Origin: Deltaproteobacteria bacterium | Lineage (GTDB): Bacteria > Myxococcota > Myxococcia > Myxococcales > SZAS-1 | DNA: 40,588 bases | NCBI GenBank assembly: GCA_018266075.1 | Contig: JAFEBB010000065.1 | Span: forward strand, 1-40,588 | Direction of reading: 5' to 3' | Shown: piece after piece, positions 34,539-40,588 of the stretch | How the letters are laid out: each line of letters starts with the position of its first letter | Position numbering within the stretch: the stretch's first letter is position 1 | The notes under the pieces: generated by a model | Seen by the model: the letters and a program-made list of their open reading frames with translations, nothing else | Database searches by the model: none | Told to the model about the DNA's origin: nothing | Position numbers and translations under genes: made by a program

Positions 34539-34943
34539 CTAGCCCGCGCTCTCGACTTCGGCGAGCGACTGGCGGCTCTTGCTGAGCACCATGCCGATGT
34601 TGGCGGAGCCACGGGTCACGAAGACCACCGCCTGTTCACGGTGCTTCTTCGAGCGAAGAAACACGTGGATGAGGTTCTGGCTGAAGACGACGATCTCGTT
34701 GAAGTAGCGGGCGCCGTCCTCGGGCTGGCCTCTCGAGCGGCGAAAGAGCTTCTCGATGGCCTGAACGCTCTGGCCCTGGAAGAGGTCGGCCGTGGCAGCG
34801 GCCACCAGGTCGAGCACCTCCTGGGGGTGGGAGTCCACCGTCTTCACGCCGAGCAGCATCCCGGTGCTCATGTCTACATAGCCAGCTGCGACGCACTCGG
34901 GGACGGACTGCTGGGCCTTGGCTAAGGCTGAATCAAGCGACAT
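34539..34943 (-). CDS. Roadblock/LC7-like protein
   Basis: The 134-residue product starts at ATG 34943, nine bases after AGGAG and 11 bp after the phosphatase gene stop. It has CVAAGYVDMSTGMLLGVKTV, then EVLDLVAAATADLFQGQ, a strand with NLIHVFLRSKKHREQAVVFV and SANIGMVLSKSR. This strand-helix order is that of Roadblock/LC7 domains, which in bacteria usually partner MglA-type GTPases as activators or scaffolds. No GTPase gene is adjacent. The neighbouring PATAN-like gene supports a signalling context. Assignment is by pattern. Confidence 0.65.
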   Translation of the reverse strand: MSLDSALAKAQQSVPECVAAGYVDMSTGMLLGVKTVDSHPQEVLDLVAAATADLFQGQSVQAIEKLFRRSRGQPEDGARYFNEIVVFSQNLIHVFLRSKKHREQAVVFVTRGSANIGMVLSKSRQSLAEVESAG

Positions 34944-34954
34944 TCCATGCGCTC

Positions 34955-36322
34955 CTAGGACTGCGGGTTACGCCCCGTATCCGGGGCGGTGACGAGAGGA
35001 TTGGCGAGTGGCGTGACCACCCGGGCTTCGCGGGCGCGCTCGAACCGCGCGAGGAAGTCGGCCTGTTCCTGCGATTGGATGCAACGCGGGTTGATCTGCC
35101 TCACGGTCTCGAGAGCCAGACACGCGGAGACACCCTCGAAGATGAGCTGGCACGCCAAGAGGGTGCCGGTGCGGCCCATGCCCGCGCGGCAGTGAAAGGC
35201 CACCACCTCACCGGCCCGGAGCGCGTCCTCGATCGCGCCGCAGAGCTCCAGGGCGGCCATCACATCGGGCACGCCCATGTCCGCGATCGGGAAGTGGACC
35301 GAACGAACGCCGTGGCCCCGCAACGCCTCGACGGGAACGGTCGCTGTTTCTTCGAGAGTCACCAGGCGCGTGACGCCCAGCCGTTGGAGGCCCCGGAGGT
35401 CGTCGTCGAGGCTTGCCACAATTCCCGGGCGCGGCAGCCCGCCGAGACGGCCCTGATGCACCCAATAGAATCCTCGTGGGCCGTAGAAGCTCGGCACCGG
35501 CGGATTCGCCGTGCTGGGTCGCGCTTGGATCACGGGGGTGGCGCTCGAAATGGGTCGAGCACTGTCCTCGTCCAGAGCTGGCGCGCTGTAGCCGCCCGTG
35601 CGTACGAAAACGCGGCCCGCCGCGCTCCAGGGAGCTGCAAAGAACGCCTGGGTGGGCGAGACCTCCTGAATGCGGCCCTCGGCCAGAAGCGCCGCAGTCC
35701 CGCCCAGCGCGCGGGCATGGGCCTGGTTGTGCGTGACCACCAGCACGGCACGCTCTGAGGCGTGCCGGCGGAGCAGCTCCACGAGCGGCTCGGCGTCGAC
35801 CTCCTCGAGGCCGGCGGTCGGCTCGTCCACCAGGAGGAGCTTGGGGTCACAGGTCACCTCGCGCGCCACCGCCAGCCGACGCTGCACGCCCAGAGGAAGG
35901 GTGACCACCTCGCGGTCGAGGTTTGAGGCGAGCTCGGCCAGGCCATTGGCAAACAGCAGCCCAGTTACCCGCTCACGCTGTCCGGCCCGATCCAGCTCAT
36001 GCCGCCTCGGCAGCGCCGAGGCCAGGTTCTCCCGCACCGACTCCACGAAGAAGCGAGCCTTCTGCATCACATACGCGATGGGAGGCCTGGGCTCTGCCAT
36101 CAGCGAAGCGCCCTCGAAGAGCGCCTGGCCGCCCACCACGAGAGCAGGCTGGGCCGAGTTCAGCCCGGCCAGCGTGCGCAGCAGCGTCGACTTCCCAGAG
36201 CCGGCGGGCCCCACGAGGACAGTCATCCCCTGCCGCGCCACCGTCAGGCTCACGTCGGCCAGCACCAGCTGCGAACCGAAGGCCACCCGAAAATTGGCGA
36301 GCGTCAGCAACGGCGCACTCAT
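34955..36322 (-). CDS. ABC ATPase fused to a DUSP23-like dual-specificity phosphatase
   Basis: The 455-residue product has an N-terminal ABC ATPase: Walker A GPAGSGKST (38-46), Q-loop YVMQKA (84-89), a degenerate signature LPLGVQRR (142-149, in place of LSGGQ), Walker B LLLVDE (162-167) and H-loop H198. After a Pro/Ser linker (about 240-280) comes a phosphatase domain: FYWVHQGRLGGLPRPG (285-300), general acid D348 in IADMGVP and catalytic HCRAGMGRTG (C378, R384). The domain order resembles DUSP23. Both domains keep their catalytic residues except the odd ABC signature. It overlaps the preceding gene by ATGA. The substrate and membrane partner are unknown. Confidence 0.9.
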   Translation of the reverse strand: MSAPLLTLANFRVAFGSQLVLADVSLTVARQGMTVLVGPAGSGKSTLLRTLAGLNSAQPALVVGGQALFEGASLMAEPRPPIAYVMQKARFFVESVRENLASALPRRHELDRAGQRERVTGLLFANGLAELASNLDREVVTLPLGVQRRLAVAREVTCDPKLLLVDEPTAGLEEVDAEPLVELLRRHASERAVLVVTHNQAHARALGGTAALLAEGRIQEVSPTQAFFAAPWSAAGRVFVRTGGYSAPALDEDSARPISSATPVIQARPSTANPPVPSFYGPRGFYWVHQGRLGGLPRPGIVASLDDDLRGLQRLGVTRLVTLEETATVPVEALRGHGVRSVHFPIADMGVPDVMAALELCGAIEDALRAGEVVAFHCRAGMGRTGTLLACQLIFEGVSACLALETVRQINPRCIQSQEQADFLARFERAREARVVTPLANPLVTAPDTGRNPQS

Positions 36323-37617
36323 GCGCTGCGGCTCCGGGACTCGGGCGAAAGCAACTGCCGACCGAGCGAGGTGAGGTAGGCCCAGACGAGCCCTTGCGGA
36401 ACCGCGGCGCGGGCGAACACCCAGAGCACGTCGCCGTCTCCCGGCTGCTGGCCGGCAAAGCACCACAAGCCTTGTTCCAGCGTGCCCAGAGCTCGCAGAC
36501 GGAGTCCGAGCTCGTGCAGATCCATGCCCGCGGCGTCGGGCGCCGCGCGGGGCAGGAGGTCTTCGCGGTTCAAGAGGGCCGAACGGCGGCGAGCAATGGC
36601 CGCGCACTGCTCCGGGCTCAGCCCACGCCTGCTGATGCCCGCGAGGGGTTCGCTCCCCTCCGGGCCGCCCACGAAGGCAGCCAGGAGGTCCGGTGCCTTG
36701 CCCATGAAATCGAGGATGGTGTCGAGAGCGCGGTGGTCCCTCCCCCAGGAAACAGGCTGTGCGGCGTGCGAGAGCTCGAGGTCGTCATCCTCGAGCTGGA
36801 GCTCCCAGGGCCGGCGCAGGGGCCGCGATGCGCTTTCATCGGTGACCGTGCCCGCCAGCCTGCAGAGGTCGGAGAGCGCGCGGCCGAGGAGCGCGCTGGC
36901 GCCCAGCCGGCACCAGAGCGAGCGGCGCGCTCCCATCCCGAGCGAGAGGCCCACCAGCGCCCCCCGACTCGAGCGTGTCACCGCATACAAAGCGCCGTCG
37001 AGGACGGTGTTCTCGACGAGCCCGGCCGGGACGCGGCTCGGCCCCTGCTCGCGCGCGGTGCGTTCCACCACGGAGGCGCCGTCGAGGATCTCTGCCCACT
37101 CCAGGCCGTGAATCGCGGCAGAGAGCCTGCGCAGCAGGGCGCCATCGATGGAGTCGAGGCCGGTCGGCGGCGCGGCGGCGGGCTCGTGAATCTCCGAAAG
37201 CAACGCCTCGAGCTCGAAGGTGAGCTGGGGGTCGTATGGGCGATAGGTCCGCGCGAGAAACAAGGTCTGGCCGCCCCGGAGCCCCACGACCGTCTCGAGC
37301 GCGAGCTCCACTTGGCGTCTCAGCGCCGCCCGCACCTGCGCGGCGCTCGCGAGTCCCCATGCAACCAAGGTCTCGCCAACCGGAGCGCGTGAGCCACGGC
37401 AGCTCTCGAGCACCTCGCGGAACACCTCGGGAGGCAGCTCCACCAAGGTCCCCAGGTGGCGGGTAAAGGCGAAGGGGTGGTTGGAGTCGGTGGCCCAGGC
37501 CACCCTGCCGTTCTGCAAATACACGTGGATCTCGACCGCGTCGGCCACGCACACGAACTCGCCGCTCCGGCGCTCGTCCGCCGCGGCGCGCAGCTCCTTC
37601 ACGGGGTCACCAGCCAT
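36319..37617 (-). CDS. PATAN/DUF4388-like protein, 432 residues
   Basis: The N-terminal domain (about 1-120) reads FVCVADAVEIHVYLQNGRVA followed by WATDSNHPFAFTRHL, then GETLVAWGLASAAQVRAALR and RQVELALETVVGLRGGQTLF. This is the pattern of PATAN/DUF4388 domains, which in myxobacteria accompany small GTPase and chemotaxis-like signalling. The middle and C-terminal parts are helical with no known motif. It overlaps the ABC-phosphatase gene by ATGA and the upstream gene by 11 bp, so all three are probably made together. It may act as an adaptor. Confidence 0.65.
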   Translation of the reverse strand: MAGDPVKELRAAADERRSGEFVCVADAVEIHVYLQNGRVAWATDSNHPFAFTRHLGTLVELPPEVFREVLESCRGSRAPVGETLVAWGLASAAQVRAALRRQVELALETVVGLRGGQTLFLARTYRPYDPQLTFELEALLSEIHEPAAAPPTGLDSIDGALLRRLSAAIHGLEWAEILDGASVVERTAREQGPSRVPAGLVENTVLDGALYAVTRSSRGALVGLSLGMGARRSLWCRLGASALLGRALSDLCRLAGTVTDESASRPLRRPWELQLEDDDLELSHAAQPVSWGRDHRALDTILDFMGKAPDLLAAFVGGPEGSEPLAGISRRGLSPEQCAAIARRRSALLNREDLLPRAAPDAAGMDLHELGLRLRALGTLEQGLWCFAGQQPGDGDVLWVFARAAVPQGLVWAYLTSLGRQLLSPESRSRSA

Positions 37618-38812
37618 GACCGTCGCCTTTCCCGCTGGGCGACTGCTGCAGCGACGCCGCGAGCAGCTTCAGCCGTTCGGTGATTTCCCCTGCCCTGGAC
37701 TCCGGATCGGCAACGAGGCGATCCAGCGAGTCGTCGAGGCCAGCGAGCAGTCTGAGCCGCGCACGCAGCAACTCGTGCACTTCGCCTTCAGGAAGGAGCG
37801 CCGAAAGGGGTTCCCCAAGCGACGCGAACAGGGCGGCATCGTGCTCCAGCAGCTCCTGGCGACGATTGACCTGAGGCAACATCTCCACGAAGGCCAACAG
37901 GTCCTGCCAGAGCCGCATCCCCGCGCGCAGATCGACACGGTGCTGCGGGAGCAGCCAGGCCAGGATTCGCCGCTGCAGCTCGCGGAGCTGCAACCGGTCC
38001 CGGATTCTCAGGTCCGGATAGACCGCCCACCCCACCATCACCGCGATGTTGGTGCCGGCGCCGCGCAGCTTGGCGGTGAGGTCCGCACCGGTCGACGCGT
38101 CGGTGCTGAGCATGCGCCTGCGGAACTTTGCGTAGGCGCTCCGCACTTGGAGCGAGATGGCCAACTCGGACTGGAAGTCGATGCGCTTCGGCGTGTGGTG
38201 GTGGCTTGCAATGGCGATGTCGATGGCTCCGAGCGCCTTCCGGATTCGTCGCAGCGCGCTGTCGCACTCGCCCAGAACGGAGAGCGTGCTCTGGATCTTG
38301 TTGAGCGCGCCGACGCGATCGTGACGCTGCCGCAACTCGAGCTTGGCCATGAAGGCGATGTCGCCGATGAGCAAGGCCGAATTGCCAGCATCGGAGAGCG
38401 CGCGATCGATGGCCTGTTCGAAGCGCAGGCCTGCGATGGGCGGCTGCGGTGCAGGCGGCTGCCCTTCGCTCTCTCGCTGACACGCGACGAGGACTTCTCC
38501 CACCAGAGCCAGGGCCGCGCCAACCAGAGTGGAGGCCTGCGGTTGTAACTCGGTCACGATGGTGTCGGGCGTGGCGGCTTCGTACGCCCGAATGTCCACG
38601 CGTTGGACCCGCTCCACGAGCGCAGCCATCGGCTCCTGGAAATGACTGAACGCCAAGGACCTGCCTCCGACTTGCCGCCCGAACGACTTGATCCTGCTCA
38701 AGCCGGAGACCAACTCGCAGCTGGCAGGGGTGACAGTGGCCTGGCCGTGAGGGCAGCCGGACTTGATGAATCGAGGATTCCGAAGCAGCTCGCCAACAAG
38801 GCGCGACAACAC
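37607..38812 (-). CDS. Unknown helical protein, first gene of the PATAN/ABC-phosphatase operon
   Basis: The 401-residue product is mostly helical, with AALVERVQRVDIRAYEAATP, IDRALSDAGNSALLIGDIAF, SVLGECDSALRRIRKALGAI and LLRARLRLLAGLDDSLDRLV. No recognisable catalytic motif is seen. Its start is uncertain: GTG at 38812 keeps the frame open with GC-rich third positions but has no ribosome binding site, whereas ATG at 38629 has AGGAG three bases upstream and would give 340 residues. It overlaps the next gene by 11 bp, so it belongs to that operon. I could not assign a family. Confidence 0.6.
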   Translation of the reverse strand: MLSRLVGELLRNPRFIKSGCPHGQATVTPASCELVSGLSRIKSFGRQVGGRSLAFSHFQEPMAALVERVQRVDIRAYEAATPDTIVTELQPQASTLVGAALALVGEVLVACQRESEGQPPAPQPPIAGLRFEQAIDRALSDAGNSALLIGDIAFMAKLELRQRHDRVGALNKIQSTLSVLGECDSALRRIRKALGAIDIAIASHHHTPKRIDFQSELAISLQVRSAYAKFRRRMLSTDASTGADLTAKLRGAGTNIAVMVGWAVYPDLRIRDRLQLRELQRRILAWLLPQHRVDLRAGMRLWQDLLAFVEMLPQVNRRQELLEHDAALFASLGEPLSALLPEGEVHELLRARLRLLAGLDDSLDRLVADPESRAGEITERLKLLAASLQQSPSGKGDGHGW

Positions 38813-38900
38813 AGCCGCGCATGGGGGCCGCGACGTGGTGCAGCTCTACTGGGTTCCTCCTGAGGAACAACCGCTGTCGATTACCCACGCGTCAGGACGA

Positions 38901-39018
38901 TTCTGCGGGCGAGTTTTGTAAGTCCCGCAGAACACTGACTCGAGACGAGTCAGCCGAACGAGCACTTTGGGGAGCTCAAAGAGGGCCCACTGACGCGAGT
39001 CGGTGGGCCCTTTCCTTT
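38901..39018 (+). ncRNA. Candidate small RNA: three hairpins ending in a terminator
   Basis: In a 441-bp gap, three consecutive perfect hairpins occur. The first pairs TTCTGCGGG (38901-38909) with CCCGCAGAA (38924-38932). The second pairs CTGACTC (38935-38941) with GAGTCAG (38947-38953). The third pairs GGGCCCAC (38983-38990) with GTGGGCCC (39003-39010), extended to 12 bp with a GCGA tetraloop and followed by TTTCCTTT. Together they look like a short structured transcript with its own terminator. No coding sequence supports a peptide. An alternative is a 5' leader of the minus-strand operon plus an unrelated terminator. Confidence 0.45.
38983..39018 (+). terminator. Strong bidirectional-type terminator hairpin
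   Basis: A 12-bp stem with a GCGA tetraloop ends in TTTCCTTT on the plus strand. On the minus strand the same stem is followed by CTCTTT, so it could also stop leftward transcription from the coiled-coil gene at 39254. No plus-strand protein gene precedes it, which is why a small RNA is suggested. Confidence 0.75.
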
Positions 39019-39031
39019 GCGGGATAGCGCG

Positions 39032-39096
39032 AAGTGGCGGAGACGCCGAGGGGATTTGGCGTCGCTGCCGCGCGAGCAGCCTCGGACGCCACTTTT
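39032..39096. other. Second structured stretch with nested inverted repeats
   Basis: AAGTGGCG (39032-39039) pairs with CGCCACTT (39087-39094). Inside lie GACGCC/GGCGTC (39042-39047 and 39058-39063) and GCTGC/GCAGC (39064-39068 and 39076-39080). A closed multibranch fold is thus possible, with TTTT at the plus-strand end. It superficially resembles a tRNA but the loops do not fit. The rest of the gap to 39253 shows no clear gene. Confidence 0.45.
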
Positions 39097-39253
39097 CGCC
39101 GCCCGGTTTCTCGACCCCACCGGCGTCTTTCACGCACCGTCTGGGGGACCGAAGAGCGAGACGGGCTGTTAAGCGAACCGGGTCAGATCAGTGCGGGCGG
39201 GTTGTGGGGTCCACTGGCTCGAATCCACCAACAAGCCGCCCTGCTCTGCCGAC

Positions 39254-40471
39254 CTACCTCTCTTCGGGCAGACGCCACGCACGCAGCTTCTGGATGGGGT
39301 CTGGGGTACCGAAGATGCCTCGGGCGCGCTCAAGCTTCTCCAGCAGCACGGCCTTCTCTTCGCCCGCCCTAGCTTCGATGTCTTTTCGGGCGCGCTCGAA
39401 GAACTCCTCGATGTGCCGAGCTCGCGACCAGGCGTCCATGATCAGCTGCAGCTCGTCCCGACTCTCTTTGAGTGCCTTCGCCCGCCGCTCTTCGTCCTGC
39501 TGCCGCTTCCACTCGAGCATTTCTGCTTCGTGCTTGCGCTCGAGTTCATGGCGAGCATTCTCAGCGGCCTGCACCAATTCCGTGATGTGCGGCACCTCCT
39601 GCTCGATCGTGCCGCAAATCGACTCGACTTGGCCGGGAAGCTCGCCTCGCTTTTCCTCTCGCCAGTCTTGGCTCCACTGGACGCCTCGGTACGGCGCGTA
39701 CACGTGGACCCCAAACCGACCGCAGGGAAGTTCTCGCGTGCTCGAACGCCCAGCCGAAAACCAGTGGCCGGGGACGGTCTCGGGGGTAGCCGTTGGCGCC
39801 GCCCTCCCAATCCTTCGCCAGCGCCCGTCCTCGTAGTGCGCGAGGCATGGCTCGTTGATCTCGTAGACCACGAGGCCAAACGCGAGTGAACCCACCTGCG
39901 TGATAGTTGGACGGTGCGGACTCCAACTCCGGTGGAAATCGTAGGGACCGCGCTTCTGCTTCCCCTCCCCGTAGTTCGGCGTCGACCGTCCGTACTGGAC
40001 GCCATGGGGCGCGATCGCGACTGGGTGTCCGCGCCTCTCGAGCTCGCGGAAAAGCTGGTTCGCGATCTTCAGCGCCCGCAACAGCCCATCTCGCGAACAG
40101 ACGATGTCGGGCAGGAGCTGCTTCCGCGGTACCAGATACCCGTCGTGATCGTGATGCTGGCGCTCCAGCTCAAACTGCGCCTGCACGCCGGCGATCAGAT
40201 GGTGTTCGCGTGGCTGGCGTCCCGATGACGGCTTTGGAGACGCAGCCGGCGCGACCTCGGACTTTGGTGGCGCTGGCGGCAATCGCCACCGCTCGCCGTC
40301 CCGAAACCACTCAACCTGGTCACCCAGGCCAGCTGGAGGCAGCGGAAGACGCCTTACTGCATGGCCATGCTCAAGCTTCGCCCAGTAGCCACGCCCAGGA
40401 CGCGGCACATTCAGCCTCGTGCACTCGTCCGAGCGGACGGCGCTGGCGCTTCTTTGCAAAGTAGATCTCAT
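39254..40471 (-). CDS. Coiled-coil protein with its N-terminus cut by an insertion sequence
   Basis: The open frame of 405 residues begins within insertion-sequence DNA. From about residue 16, CTRLNVPRPGRGYWAKLEHG matches the conserved start region of a family of bacterial proteins, in which it follows an N-terminal helix-turn-helix (a pattern like LAKxxGVSDVxLAKxCR). Here the preceding residues (RSTLQRSASAVRSDE) do not fit, so the HTH has been lost to the insertion. The middle is strand-rich (GSLAFGLVVYEINEPCLAHY) and the C-terminal 130 residues are a long charged coiled coil. The function is unknown. The current product, if made, would use a fortuitous start. Confidence 0.7.
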   Translation of the reverse strand: MRSTLQRSASAVRSDECTRLNVPRPGRGYWAKLEHGHAVRRLPLPPAGLGDQVEWFRDGERWRLPPAPPKSEVAPAASPKPSSGRQPREHHLIAGVQAQFELERQHHDHDGYLVPRKQLLPDIVCSRDGLLRALKIANQLFRELERRGHPVAIAPHGVQYGRSTPNYGEGKQKRGPYDFHRSWSPHRPTITQVGSLAFGLVVYEINEPCLAHYEDGRWRRIGRAAPTATPETVPGHWFSAGRSSTRELPCGRFGVHVYAPYRGVQWSQDWREEKRGELPGQVESICGTIEQEVPHITELVQAAENARHELERKHEAEMLEWKRQQDEERRAKALKESRDELQLIMDAWSRARHIEEFFERARKDIEARAGEEKAVLLEKLERARGIFGTPDPIQKLRAWRLPEER

Positions 40472-40588
40472 CGGGCGTGCGGCCCTGCCACGCCGAGTGC
40501 GGCCGATCGCGGTTGTAGAAGGTGACGAACTCGGCGCAGAACCGATCGAGCTGCTTCACGCTGGTCAGCATCCAGCGCCCCTGGAAGA
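40371..40588 (-). CDS. Transposase integrase-core fragment (insertion-sequence C-terminus), runs off the window
   Basis: The minus-strand frame is open from the right edge and reads FQGRWMLTSVKQLDRFCAEF, then VTFYNRDRPHSAWQGRTPDE and IYFAKKRQRRP. The FYNRDRPHxA...TPxE motif is the C-terminal end of DDE integrase-core transposases of the IS3/IS481 type. After about residue 50 the frame reads into the neighbouring gene region. The end of the insertion sequence probably lies near 40420-40440. Terminal inverted repeats could not be identified from one end only. Confidence 0.85.
   Translation of the reverse strand, partial: FQGRWMLTSVKQLDRFCAEFVTFYNRDRPHSAWQGRTPDEIYFAKKRQRRPLGRVHEAECAASWAWLLGEA

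Noticed and set aside
39026-39235. tRNA-like fragments: a stretch resembling the start of a leucine tRNA (GTGGCGGA, GATTTGG), one resembling an asparagine anticodon loop (CTGTTAA at about 39165) and a GGCTCGAATCC resembling a T-arm
   Set aside because: The pieces are too far apart, the anticodon stem does not pair and no acceptor stem joins them. They were kept only as structured DNA and not called as a tRNA.

Overview
The window is GC-rich DNA that most resembles a Myxococcota (myxobacterial) chromosome. This placement is inferred from gene content: lipoproteins with long Ser/Gly/Thr linkers, PATAN/DUF4388, Roadblock and dual-specificity-phosphatase modules, many one-component regulators, and high GC at third codon positions. 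No rRNA, convincing tRNA or CRISPR array was seen.

Left flank (1-2563): the start of a DUF6933-like gene running off the edge, a Cys-rich lipoprotein with a 27-bp tandem repeat, and a lipoprotein carrying a ferritin-like di-iron domain.

Mobile island (about 2.64-19.9 kb): the minus-strand left arm holds a HEPN-motif protein, a small HTH protein, a large serine recombinase, a small protein, DUF2924, a Cas4/AddB-like PD-(D/E)XK nuclease and a Sak4-like RecA-fold ATPase. Next come three small plus-strand genes and an iteron-like array (10071-10394) beside a primase-helicase gene. Further right are a possible sigma-like protein, an unknown protein, a ParB-methyltransferase, a terminase-small-subunit-like HTH protein and a run of seven tiny genes joined mostly by 4-bp overlaps. 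Replication, recombination and modification genes are present but capsid, tail and large-terminase genes are not, so this looks like an integrative element or phage satellite. A decayed HTH copy (2638-2811) on the left, and a truncated GAF gene plus a decayed small-protein fragment (19838-19888) on the right, suggest layered insertions.

Two operons of the island (starts at 6039 and 8823) are each preceded, 48-49 nt upstream, by the same nested inverted-repeat structure. Its outer arms are identical, while its inner arms differ in sequence but keep their pairing. This is the best candidate here for an undescribed regulatory element.

Stress and envelope region (19.9-31.5 kb): an AI-2E-family permease, a GH15 glycosidase, four DUF1269 proteins, a metallophosphoesterase coupled to a universal-stress/phospholipase-D fusion, a TetR-DoxX operon and a divergent second TetR around a perfect palindrome.

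Regulatory region (31.6-38.8 kb): divergent AraC and PAS-LuxR regulators, a VOC-PCP_red-like fusion, and an operon encoding an unknown protein, a PATAN-like protein, an ABC ATPase fused to a DUSP23-like phosphatase, and a Roadblock-like protein.

Right edge (38.8-40.6 kb): a run of stable hairpins with a terminator, then a coiled-coil protein whose N-terminus has been replaced by the end of an insertion-sequence transposase.
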